Source: Sanguibacter keddieii DSM 10542 (GTDB lineage Bacteria > Actinomycetota > Actinomycetes > Actinomycetales > Cellulomonadaceae). From it: a DNA stretch of 64,000 nucleotides. The stretch's first letter is position 1. The number at the start of each line of letters is the position of its first letter. The notes beneath the pieces are model-generated. The model was not told the DNA's origin and made no database searches. It saw only the letters and a program-made list of their open reading frames with translations. The stretch is from assembly GCF_000024925.1 (NCBI RefSeq), contig NC_013521.1, positions 3,658,001 through 3,722,000 of the forward strand, written 5' to 3'. Both the position numbers and the translations under genes were made by a program. Below are positions 16,142-25,209 of this stretch, piece by piece.

Positions 16142-17367
16142 GAGGTCTCCTTCGGTGCTGCTGAGGTGCTCGACCCCTGCGGAGGTGCCGGCGGGTGGGG
16201 CGAGAGCGGGATGCGCGCGCGGACGTGGAACCCGCCGGTCGACAGCCGGCCCACGACCACCGTCCCGCCCTCGAGGGCGACGCGCTCGCGGAGCGAGCGC
16301 AGACCGATCCCGCTGCCGGTCGAGGCACCGACCGGCGGGCCGGCGTCGACCACCTCGACCTCGATGACGTCGGACCGTATACCTGGCTCGGGCCACCGCA
16401 GCACGACCCTCGCCTCCCGACCGGCGGAGTGCTTGCGGACGTTGACCAGGCCCTCGCGCAGCAGCCTGTAGGCCACCGCGGAGACCGCCGGCGACACCGG
16501 GACCTCCTCGCCCACCTCGCTCACCTGGACGGCGAGCCCCAGGCCCGCCACCTCCTCGACCAGCGCGTCGAGCGCCTCGAGCCCCGGCTCCTCCCCCACG
16601 GGCGCCGCGGCCCCGTCGAGGACCCGCAGCACGGACTGGATCTCGTGGACCGCCTGCCGGCTGTACTCCTCCACGGTGCTGATCGCCTCGGCCGCGGTCT
16701 CGGGTGCCTGGTGGATGGTCTTCTGCGCGATCGACGCGTGGATGTTGATGGCGGTCACGAGGTGTCCTGCCGAGTCGTGCAGGTCCCGCGCGATCCGCAC
16801 CCGCTCGTCCTCCACAGCACGGCGCGAGGTCACGGCGATCTCGGTGGCGGCCTTGTCCAGGCTCTCGCGCAGGAGCGCCTGGCGCTGGCGGGCGCGCGAG
16901 ACCGGGACCGTGAACAAGAAGGTGGCCACACCCAGGGCGACCGTCCACGTGGCGGCGGCGAGCATCGCCGTGACCGGCCGGTCGGCCGTCGCCACGACCA
17001 CCCCCGCGGTCGTCGCGGCCGTGGTCGCCGCGAGCAGCGGCACCCGCCACGCCGGGGCGGTGACGAAGGGCCACGCCTGCGCGCCGGTGAGCGCGCAGGC
17101 GAGGGTCAGCGGCACCACGCCGCCGGAGTGCGTGCTCACGGCGAGCACCACGGCGCAGGTCGCGCTCGCGGCGACGATCGCGGTCCGGGGGTAGGAGCGT
17201 GCGCCGAGGCTGAGGACGGCGACGAGCGCCGCCCCCACCCACACCGGCCAGCTGCCGAGCAGGACGCGGTGGTCCGCCCCGAACGACAGCACCGTCACCG
17301 CGGCGACGGCGACGGCCGCCGCGCAGGTCGCCAGGACGACGGCGGTCCGCGACGCGCGTCGGCTCAC
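16132..17367 (-). CDS. Membrane sensor histidine kinase (HisKA_3 type) of the lanthipeptide cluster
   Basis: The 411-residue protein has five or six hydrophobic helices in residues 8-155 with very short loops, then a HisKA_3 dimerisation helix with phosphorylated His in ERVRIARDLHDSAGHLV and a C-terminal ATPase domain with GSGIGLRSLRERV. There is no extracytoplasmic sensor domain, so it probably senses a signal in the membrane, such as cell-envelope stress or the peptide itself. The GTG start overlaps the small membrane protein gene (GTGA), and its 3' end overlaps the response regulator by 10 bp. The exporter, small protein, kinase and regulator thus form one translationally linked module. 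Confidence 0.92.
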   Translation of the reverse strand: MSRRASRTAVVLATCAAAVAVAAVTVLSFGADHRVLLGSWPVWVGAALVAVLSLGARSYPRTAIVAASATCAVVLAVSTHSGGVVPLTLACALTGAQAWPFVTAPAWRVPLLAATTAATTAGVVVATADRPVTAMLAAATWTVALGVATFLFTVPVSRARQRQALLRESLDKAATEIAVTSRRAVEDERVRIARDLHDSAGHLVTAINIHASIAQKTIHQAPETAAEAISTVEEYSRQAVHEIQSVLRVLDGAAAPVGEEPGLEALDALVEEVAGLGLAVQVSEVGEEVPVSPAVSAVAYRLLREGLVNVRKHSAGREARVVLRWPEPGIRSDVIEVEVVDAGPPVGASTGSGIGLRSLRERVALEGGTVVVGRLSTGGFHVRARIPLSPHPPAPPQGSSTSAAPKETSWT

Positions 17368-17567
17368 GGCTGCGGTCGGTTCGGTGCCTTCGAGCCGCCT
17401 CGACCCTTGGCGCTGAAGACGGCGCCGAGCACGACGCCGGCGAGCAGCCCGATGCCGGCCCAGAGACCGATGTTGTCGAGCAGGAGGCCGACGACGACCC
17501 CGATGAGCGGGCCGAGGGCGATCCAGACGGCGAAGGCGGACGTGCGGGGGTCTGCGGGGGTGGTCAC
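17364..17567 (-). CDS. Small two-helix membrane protein between exporter and sensor kinase
   Basis: This 67-residue protein begins VTTPADPRTS and has two hydrophobic helices (about residues 12-30 and 33-52) with a basic C-terminal tail (AKGRGGSKAPNRPQP). It overlaps the exporter gene before it and the kinase gene after it, by GTGA at both ends. Similar glycine-rich two-helix proteins are common in actinobacteria, without known function. The position suggests a helper for the exporter, an immunity peptide or an accessory to the kinase; nothing in the sequence decides between these. Confidence 0.75.
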   Translation of the reverse strand: MTTPADPRTSAFAVWIALGPLIGVVVGLLLDNIGLWAGIGLLAGVVLGAVFSAKGRGGSKAPNRPQP

Positions 17568-19444
17568 GAGTGTGCTCCTCGGTCGGTCGAGGTGGTGCCG
17601 GTCGTGGGGACCAGCACCTCCTCCGGGTGGGTCTCTGGGTCGGTCTCTGGGGTGAGCAGCTGCTCGGCGGCGAGCGCCGCGTACAGCGGTGTGGTCCGCA
17701 GCAGCTCCTCGTGGGTGCCGGTGCCGACCACGCGCCCGTCGTCGACGACGACGATGTGGTCGGAGTCCACGACGGTCGACAGCCGGTGCGCGACGACGAG
17801 GAGGGTGCGCCCCTCGGCGGCGGTGTCGAGCGCGTCGCGCATCATGCGCTCGTTGAGGCCGTCGAGGTGGGACGTCGACTCGTCGAGCAGGAGCACGGGC
17901 GGGCCGTGCAGCAGCGCGCGGGCGATCGCCAGCCGCTGGCGCTCGCCGCCCGAGAGCAGCACGCCGCTCTCCCCGACCACGGTGTCGAGGCCGTCGGCAC
18001 GGGACTCGAGGAACCCGGCGAGGTTCACGGCCGCGAGCACCTCGGTGCACTCGGCGTCGGTCGCGTCGGGCGCCGAGATGAGGAGGTTGTCGCGCACCGT
18101 CCCCGAGAGCACCGGGGCGTCCTGCTCGACGTAGCCGAGCCGTGCCCGGACCGTCTCGTGGTCGAGCGTCTGGATGTCGCGTCCGTCGACACGGATGGTG
18201 CCGGCGTCGGCGTCGTAGAACCGGGCGAGGAGCGCGAGGACCGTGCTCTTCCCGGCCCCGCTCGGGCCGACGACGGCGACGCGGGCCCCGCGCGGCACGT
18301 CGAAGGTGACGTGGCTGAGGGTCTGCGCCGTCGACGCCGCCCCTCCGGCGACGTCGGCGCCCGTGTAGGAGAAGCTCACGTCCTCGAAGGAGATCTCGGT
18401 GCTGCCCGACCCGTCGAGGTCGTCGGCGCGCACGGCCCGCTCCTCGCGCTCGAGGGGCAGCGAGGTGATCTCCTGGATGCGTCCGAGGGCTCCGAGAGCC
18501 TGCGACACCGAGGCGATCGCCGTGAAGACGTTCCCGAGGGGCATGACCAGCAGGAACAGGAACATGATGAACTGCACCAGGTCGACGAGGGTGAGCCGGC
18601 CGGCCGCGACCTGGGCGCCGCCGAGCCCGAGCACGGTCACGAGGGCGACCTGGGTCGCGATCCCGGACACCGGGGCCACCAGGGCTGCGATGCGGGCGAC
18701 GTCGAGGTTCGCGCGCCAGGCCCCGACCGCGTGCTCGTGGATGCGGTCGGTCTCACGACCGGTGGCGTTCGCGGCCCGGATGGTGCGGATCGCCGTGAGC
18801 GCCCGGTTGACCGAGGCCGCGAGCAGTCCCACGTGCTTCTGCTGCTCGACGGTGACGGTGCGCAGGCGACCGGACAGCAGGGTGACCGCGACGACGGACC
18901 CTCCGATGACCACCCCGGAGACGAGGAGCAGCAGCGGGTCGATGAGGACGAGGGCGACGAGGGCACCGACGAACACGAGGGCGCTGCCGAGGAGGTCGAC
19001 GAGGCCCTGCGAGATCACGACGGCGAGCACCGAGGTGTCGGTACCGACCCGCGAGACGAGGTCTCCGACGGGCCGGGTCTCGTACTCCTTGACGGGCAGC
19101 CGCAGCATGCGGTGCACGAGCGTGCGGCGGGCCCCGAGGACGACGTTCGCCCCGAGGCGGCGCAGCAGGTAGTGCTGGATGCCGGTCAGCAGGCCGGACG
19201 CGACGATGAGACCGACGAGCGCCCACACCATCGGGCCGAGCAGCTCGCCGCTCGCGACGCGCTGGATCACCTGCCCGACGACGAGCGGCTGGACGAGCGT
19301 CGCGACGGAGGCGACGAGGCTGATGAGCACCGCCGTCGCCAGCAGCGCGCGGTGGCGGGTGACCATCGGGAGCAGGTCGGCGAGCCGCGCCTTGGTCTGC
19401 GCCGTGGGTGCTGCGGCGGGGGCGGGCCCCTGGTGTGCGCTCAT
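17564..19444 (-). CDS. ABC exporter with fused membrane and ATPase domains (lanthipeptide export)
   Basis: The 626-residue half-transporter has six membrane helices (about residues 35-320) and a nucleotide-binding domain (about 370-600) with Walker A GPSGAGKST, signature LSGGERQRLAIARAL, Walker B VLLLDEST and an H-loop in VVAHRLS. It should act as a homodimer that exports the modified peptide. There is no N-terminal C39 peptidase domain, which agrees with separate M16 proteases removing the leader. AGGAGAG precedes the ATG at 19444; an upstream in-frame extension of 50 codons lacks any site. A 76-bp gap separates it from the upstream gene of the operon. Confidence 0.92.
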   Translation of the reverse strand: MSAHQGPAPAAAPTAQTKARLADLLPMVTRHRALLATAVLISLVASVATLVQPLVVGQVIQRVASGELLGPMVWALVGLIVASGLLTGIQHYLLRRLGANVVLGARRTLVHRMLRLPVKEYETRPVGDLVSRVGTDTSVLAVVISQGLVDLLGSALVFVGALVALVLIDPLLLLVSGVVIGGSVVAVTLLSGRLRTVTVEQQKHVGLLAASVNRALTAIRTIRAANATGRETDRIHEHAVGAWRANLDVARIAALVAPVSGIATQVALVTVLGLGGAQVAAGRLTLVDLVQFIMFLFLLVMPLGNVFTAIASVSQALGALGRIQEITSLPLEREERAVRADDLDGSGSTEISFEDVSFSYTGADVAGGAASTAQTLSHVTFDVPRGARVAVVGPSGAGKSTVLALLARFYDADAGTIRVDGRDIQTLDHETVRARLGYVEQDAPVLSGTVRDNLLISAPDATDAECTEVLAAVNLAGFLESRADGLDTVVGESGVLLSGGERQRLAIARALLHGPPVLLLDESTSHLDGLNERMMRDALDTAAEGRTLLVVAHRLSTVVDSDHIVVVDDGRVVGTGTHEELLRTTPLYAALAAEQLLTPETDPETHPEEVLVPTTGTTSTDRGAHS

Positions 19445-19520
19445 CTGCTCTCCTGTGTCGTGCGTCGGTGGTACAGGTCTGGGTGGTGCGGCGCTGGCCT
19501 GGCGGGTGCTGGTCGACGTG

Positions 19521-20426
19521 TCAGTCGGGTGTGCACCAGCGGTCGACGAGGTCGCGGTCCCCGCCGGGTCGCAGCCGCCCGGCGGCGCGCGCACGGTCGA
19601 CGAGCGAGGCGTGCCACCCGACGTAGGCGGCGTAGTCGTGGACGTGGACGAGGATCCGGGCGGCAGCGGCAGCGGCGACGTGGTGCGGCTCGACCGCCCC
19701 GCCCGTGCGGGCGTGCGCGCCGAGCAGCCCGCGGGCCGCCCGGCCGAGAGACCTCGGCTCGCCGGTCGAGGCGGTGGCGCGCTCGACGAGCTCGCCGACG
19801 ACCCACCCGAGGTCCCAGGACGCCGGGCCGAGGGCGACCTCGTCGGTGACGAGCACTGTCGCGGGTCCCCCGGCCGGGTCCGGGTAGACCGTCTGGCTGC
19901 CCGGTGCGCCGAGGAGCGTCACGGTGGGCGCGGCGAGGGCGGCGCCGTCGAGGTCGGCGAGCAGGTCGTCGAGCCCGCCCGAGCCCAGGACGCCGGTGAC
20001 GGCCTCGAGCGCTCGCCCCGCGTCGCCCACGCCCGTCTCCGACCAGGCACGGAGCCTGCTCAGCCCTGAGGGCTCGTCCAGCCCGGGGACGGGATCGGCG
20101 GCGTGCAGCAGGCCGAGCGTCGTCCCGAGGTCCTCGCACAGACGACGCAGGGGCTCGTCCCGCATCCCGGCAGACAGCAGCGGTGCGAGCGAGGCGGGAC
20201 CGGGGACGACGTGGTGCCACGCCCCGTCGACGAGGGCCCCGGCAGACGCGCGGCAGGGAGGGAGCACCGACCGGGCGACGTCACCCAGGGCGGCGGCGTC
20301 CGAGGTCGACCGGTCTGGCCGGTCCGCACCTGCCCGGCGGACCAGCACGTGCTCCCCTGCGGGGGTCCGCGCGAGCGTGGTGGCGAGGTAGCCGGTGGTC
20401 GTCTCGCGCAGCGTCTCGACGGTCAC
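19521..20426 (-). CDS. APH-fold pseudokinase, candidate third lanthipeptide synthetase subunit
   Basis: The 301-residue protein aligns by eye with the cluster's kinase: GEHVLVRRAG matches the ATP-lysine region, and ALGPASWDLGWVVGELVE matches the segment that follows the metal-binding Asp. However, the catalytic loop reads LLGAPGSQTVYPDPAGG instead of HGDLRLDQ, and the metal loop reads VLVTDEVALG instead of LCDWEEFRLG. It is therefore a probable non-catalytic kinase homologue. Class V synthetases are described as three-part systems; by position this could be the missing part (binding or elimination of phosphorylated precursor), which is inference. GTGA overlap with the flavoprotein gene fixes the GTG start. 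Confidence 0.7.
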   Translation of the reverse strand: MTVETLRETTTGYLATTLARTPAGEHVLVRRAGADRPDRSTSDAAALGDVARSVLPPCRASAGALVDGAWHHVVPGPASLAPLLSAGMRDEPLRRLCEDLGTTLGLLHAADPVPGLDEPSGLSRLRAWSETGVGDAGRALEAVTGVLGSGGLDDLLADLDGAALAAPTVTLLGAPGSQTVYPDPAGGPATVLVTDEVALGPASWDLGWVVGELVERATASTGEPRSLGRAARGLLGAHARTGGAVEPHHVAAAAAARILVHVHDYAAYVGWHASLVDRARAAGRLRPGGDRDLVDRWCTPD

Positions 20427-21031
20427 CGGTCGGCCTGCCCGGCTCGCAGCGCGCGGGCGAGGGCGTCGACCGCCGTGGGGAAGGGCGCAGGCGACGCCGC
20501 GTCGTGCTCGCCGGTGGTGACGCTGCGGGCGAGCACCGGCGGGACGACCGTCACGCCGCGCTCCTCGAGGGCTGCCACGTGCCGCGGGTACGCCCACCCC
20601 TCGGCGGTGCCCGGCGGCAGCGCCGGGCAGACGACGACCGGTGCGGACGTCGACTGCAGCGCGAGCATCGACGGGGAGTCACCGCTGCCGAGGGCCAGCC
20701 GCGCGAGGTACGAGAACGTGCAGGGGTAGACGAGGACCGCGTCGGCCCACCGGGCGAGGTCCACGTGCTGCGCGCCCGAGCCGTCCTCCGGGGCGCCGTC
20801 CCAGGAGTCGACCTCGACGGCCGCGCCGAGCAGCGCCGCGAGCGCCTCCGACGACACGAACCGCCGGGCGGTCGGGGTGAGCACGACCCGTGTGCTCGCG
20901 CCGGGTTCCACGATGCGCAGCCAGTTGACCCAGTACGGCATGAACGCCACGCTGATCGACCCGGTCGCGACCACCAGCAGGTTGACGGCGTCGAGCTGCG
21001 GCGCAGGGGTGCTGGTCGGGGTCTCGCTCAT
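20423..21031 (-). CDS. HFCD-family flavoprotein, peptide C-terminal cysteine decarboxylase (LanD/LxmD-like)
   Basis: The 202-residue protein belongs to the homo-oligomeric flavin-containing Cys decarboxylases. It shows an N-terminal flavin-binding strand NLLVVATGSISVAFMPYW, the probable active-site His in AQHVDLARWADAVLVYP, and CTFSYLARLALGSGDS in place of the usual PASAN-type motif. The expected reaction is oxidative decarboxylation of the precursor's last residue, Cys69, to an enethiolate that closes the AviMeCys ring with a dehydrated Thr64. The precursors ending exactly in Cys support this. It overlaps the reductase gene before it and the pseudokinase gene after it by 4 bp. Confidence 0.85.
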   Translation of the reverse strand: MSETPTSTPAPQLDAVNLLVVATGSISVAFMPYWVNWLRIVEPGASTRVVLTPTARRFVSSEALAALLGAAVEVDSWDGAPEDGSGAQHVDLARWADAVLVYPCTFSYLARLALGSGDSPSMLALQSTSAPVVVCPALPPGTAEGWAYPRHVAALEERGVTVVPPVLARSVTTGEHDAASPAPFPTAVDALARALRAGQADR

Positions 21032-22131
21032 CGCGTCCCCTCGGCGTGCGCGGCGGCGAGGAAGACCTCGAGCTCGTCGACGGCCGGCTGCGGGCCCTCG
21101 GTGAAGAGCACGCCCGCGGGGTTGAGCACGACCTCGTCGACGCCCGCGGCGTGGTAGGCGGCGACCTCCCGCGCGACGTCCTCGGCCGAACCCGTGACGA
21201 ACACCCCGGCCTCGACGAGGGCCCGGGCCCCCGCGCGCGGGTCTGCCGCGTCGACCGGGACCCCGGCGCGGCGCAGCATGTCGGTGTAGTGCGGTGCGGC
21301 GAGGTGCCCGCGGGCGGCGTTGAAGGCCATCTCGGGCAGGTCTCTGCCTGGGGTGTCCCGGGCTGCGTGCACCACGGTGACGACGCGCGGCCGCGGCCGC
21401 CCGGCCCGCTCGGCGCCCCGCTCGAGGGCGGGGAGGATGGTCTCGGCGAGGTACGCCGGCGGGGTCATCCAGGTGATGGCCACGTCCGCGACCTCTCCGG
21501 CGACCTCGGCCATGCGAGGTCGCAGGACCCCGAGGCCGACGTGCACGGGCGGGACGGGCACGGGGAGCGGCACGAGCGCGCCGGTCGTCTGGTGGTAGCG
21601 GCCGGTGGTCCGGACCTGCTCGCCGCGCAGGAGCGCTCCGACGATCCCGAGGTACTCCCGGGCGGCCGTCAGCGGGCTCTCCCAGGCCTGCCCGGTCATG
21701 GCCTCGACGAACCCCGGCAGCCCGGTGCCGAAGCCCGCGACGAAGGGGGCGCCCGACGCGATCGCTGCGGACCGCGCCCGCACGGCGGCGTCGAAAGGGT
21801 GCCTCGACGCCATGAGCGAGACGGAGGTGCCGAAGGGCTGCCGGTAGCCGGCCCCGGCGAGGTACGCGAAGGTGTCGAGGGTGTCGAAGAGCAGCGAGTG
21901 CCCCATCCACAGGCGTGCCGGGGCCGGGCTGCGTCGGGCGACCTCGGCGAAGGGCGCCACCATCCTCGGGTCGAGCGGCTGGCTCGGGTAGAGCACCGAC
22001 ACGCCTGGCTCGGAGGGCGCCTCCGGCGCCGCGGGTGCTGGGGCCTGCCCCGGCGCGGTGTGGTGCTGTGTCGTCGTGTCCTGTGTCGTCGTGTCCTGCG
22101 TCGTCGTGTCCTGCGTCGTCGTGTGCGTCAT
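21028..22131 (-). CDS. LLM-class (F420-dependent type) reductase, dehydroalanine to D-Ala (LxmJ-like)
   Basis: The 367-residue protein is of the luciferase-like monooxygenase fold: LWMGHSLLFDTLDTFAYLAG, GVSLMASRHPFDAAVRARSAAIAS, FVAGFGTGLPGF, YLGIVGALLRGEQVRTTGRYH and GEVADVAITWMTPPAYLAETILPALE. In lexapeptide biosynthesis a protein of this class uses reduced F420 to turn dehydroalanine into D-Ala. The many core serines of the two precursors would be its substrates. Residues 3-22 are four TTQDT-type repeats coded by a 15-bp tandem repeat and are not part of the fold. The ATG at 22131 has GAGAGGAC before it, 11 bp after the permease stop. Confidence 0.85.
   Translation of the reverse strand: MTHTTTQDTTTQDTTTQDTTTQHHTAPGQAPAPAAPEAPSEPGVSVLYPSQPLDPRMVAPFAEVARRSPAPARLWMGHSLLFDTLDTFAYLAGAGYRQPFGTSVSLMASRHPFDAAVRARSAAIASGAPFVAGFGTGLPGFVEAMTGQAWESPLTAAREYLGIVGALLRGEQVRTTGRYHQTTGALVPLPVPVPPVHVGLGVLRPRMAEVAGEVADVAITWMTPPAYLAETILPALERGAERAGRPRPRVVTVVHAARDTPGRDLPEMAFNAARGHLAAPHYTDMLRRAGVPVDAADPRAGARALVEAGVFVTGSAEDVAREVAAYHAAGVDEVVLNPAGVLFTEGPQPAVDELEVFLAAAHAEGTR
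22071..22125. repeat. 15-bp tandem repeat inside the LLM reductase gene
   Basis: The unit TCGTCGTGTCCTGYG is repeated three times at 22071-22115 with a partial fourth copy to 22125. It codes for repeated TTQDT at the reductase N-terminus. The copy number can change by slippage without breaking the frame, because the unit is a multiple of three. Confidence 0.9.
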
Positions 22132-22142
22132 GATGTCCTCTC

Positions 22143-23002
22143 TCAGATCCCGACCCGGCGGCTGGCCTCGTCACGGCGCTCCTCGAGCGCGCTGCCGGTC
22201 TCCCTGCGGGTGGTGCGTGCGATGAGGCGCGGTGCGACGACCGCACCGACCACGACCCAGACGAGGAGCACACCGGCGGTCTCGGCGTGCTGCCAGCTCC
22301 CGGCCACCTCGTAGGCGGCGTAGGCCGGCTCGTAGAGCGCCGACCGGACCCCTTGCGCCATCCAGCGCAGCGGGAACACCGAGGCGACCGCCTGCACCAC
22401 GCCCGGCATGAGGGTGAAGGGGATGACCGTCCCGGAGATCACCATGAGACCCATGAGCGGGAGGAGCACCCAGCCCGTCCCCTGCCGCGCACCGGGGAGC
22501 ATGGCCCCCACGGCTGCGCCGAGCAGCGTGGCCGCGCAGGTGGAGAGCGCGAGCACCCACAGCAGGGTGAACCAGGCACCCACGGTCGAGGGCATCGGGG
22601 CGCGGAGCACGAGCGCCGCCACGACCAGGACGAGCGCGACGTTCACCACGACAGTGATCAGGACGACCGTCACCCTGCCGACCAGGTAGGTCGCGACGCC
22701 GTCCGGGATGCCGCGGGCCCGCAGCAGGGTCCCGTCCTCACGGTCGGTGGCGAGCGCGAGGGGGAACTGCAGGATCGTGGCCTGGCAGACGGCCAGCGCC
22801 ACGAAGCCCGCGACGAACAGCGTCACCTGCGGCTGCCCGGAGCCGCCGATCGGGTCGTCGCCGATGACCTTGCCGAGCACCACGAGCATCACCACGTTGG
22901 CGAGCTGCAGCTGCGAGAACAGGACCGACCGGTTGCGGACGAGCACCCGGAGCTCGAGCCGGGCACGGAGCAGTCCTGTCGAGAGGACCTTCGAGGTCCG
23001 GC

Positions 23003-23006
<4 letters not shown>
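22143..23006 (-). CDS. ABC-2 type transporter permease (second lanthipeptide transporter)
   Basis: The 287-residue integral membrane protein has about six helices, with the ABC-2 pattern of a cytoplasmic N-terminus (LLRARLELRVLVRNRSVLFS), helices from residue 30 on, and the conserved loop FPLRWMAQGVRSALYEP near the end. It pairs with the ATPase gene that precedes it (4-bp ATGA overlap). Such two-gene ABC-2 transporters in lantibiotic clusters often give the producer self-protection, but export cannot be excluded. It would work beside the single-chain exporter of the same cluster. Confidence 0.9.
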
Positions 23007-23859
<853 letters not shown>

Positions 23860-23863
<4 letters not shown>

Positions 23864-25209
23864 GCGGGTCCTCCCGTGCTGGTGGTCGAGGTGGGCGTGG
23901 TGGGCGCGGTGCTCCCCGGCGGGCTGGCGCTGCCCGGGGAGGTGACGTTCGCAGGGGCGTCGGGAGGCCCCGGGGTCGCGGTGCCCGTCGGCGTCACGAG
24001 CGCGCGCCAGCCAGCGTCGGGCGGCAGCCTCACCGCGGCGTCGGCCTGCACGTCCTCGGTGGGCACGGCGGCCACGGCCTCGGCGTGCTCGTCGAGCCAG
24101 GTCGGCCCGAGCCCGTCCGCCACGAGGTCGGCGACGGACGCGACGGTGGCGGCCAGCGAGCTGCGCGCCACGAGCTGGGCCCCGAGCGTGCGACGCCGGA
24201 CCCTGCGGACCTCCCCGTCGCTCGGCGGCAGGCGCACGGCCTCCGCGAGCGCCCCGAGGGCCGCGTCGACGTCGGGCTCCCGCAGCTCGAGGTCGACGAC
24301 GTCGAAGACCTCGCGGGCCACGGTCTCGGTCGAGTGGTTGACCCCGTAGACGACCCCGAGCTCGTCGCGGAGGCTGCGGGAGAGCCGCGAGGCCGGGCCG
24401 CCCCCGAGCACCGCGGCCGACAGCCGGGCCGCCGCGTAGCCCGGGTGGTCGCGTCCGGGCGAGCGCAGCATCAGCCGCAGACCTGCCCGGCCCGGGGCTG
24501 CGCCCTCGACGACCGTGCTGCCGGGCGGACCGGGCGGGGGCAGGTCGGCAGTCTCGGCGCGCGTCGCGGTGGTCGACCAGTCGCCGAGGACGCCCGCCGC
24601 GGCCTCCCAGGCGGCGTGCGGCACGAGCGGGGCGCCGACCACGACCGAGACGTGCGCCCCGGCCAGATGCCGCCGCGCGTAGTCGGTCACCGACCCTGCC
24701 GAGACCTGCCCGAGGGCCGCGGGCGTCGGGACGTCGAACCTCGACGGCGCGCGGTCTCCCCAGAGGAGGTCGTGGAGCGCGGAACGGGCGAGCATCCCGG
24801 GGCTCGAGAGGGCACGGAGGGCGGCCCGGGCCGTCGCGCCGCTCGCCAGGCGCACCGCGTCGGGTGTCGCGCGCGGCTCGGCGAGCGCCTCGACGAGGAG
24901 CGCGAGGGTGGTGCGCCAGGCCTCGACGCTGGAGGAGGCGGCGACCGTGAGACGGCGCGGGTCTGCACCTGCCGAGACCTCCGCGCCGAGCAGACCGGCG
25001 CGCCGTGCGGTCCCGTGGGCGGAGAGCAGGCAGCGGCCCAGCACCTCGGCGTGGGCCGAGTCGGTGTCGTCGGCGCGGGGCAGCTCGACGCTCACGCGGA
25101 TCTCGACGGTCTGGGCACCGGGCACGTGGACGGCGGTGAGGAGCTGGCCTCCGGGCGCCCGTTCCGACACGAGGTCGAGCGGGGCGACGGTGAGCAGGTC
25201 GGCGCTCAT
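23860..25209 (-). CDS. M16-family peptidase homologue without zinc site (partner subunit)
   Basis: The 449-residue protein has the M16 fold with two repeats of the beta-barrel domain (GQLLTAVHVPGAQTVEIRVSV at the N-terminus; GRAGLRLMLRSPGRDHPGYAAARLSAAVLGGGPASRLSRSLRDELGVVYGVN in the second half). The HxxEH zinc motif is missing: the equivalent stretch reads EVLGRCLLSAHGTARRAG. M16B proteases commonly act as heterodimers of one catalytic and one substrate-gripping chain, and this is the gripping chain of the pair. A Pro/Thr/Ser-rich tail (about residues 420-449) follows. ATGA overlaps link it to genes on both sides. Confidence 0.85.

Noticed and set aside
22071..22125. 15-bp tandem repeats as a CRISPR-like array
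   Set aside because: The units are directly adjacent without spacers and lie inside a coding frame.
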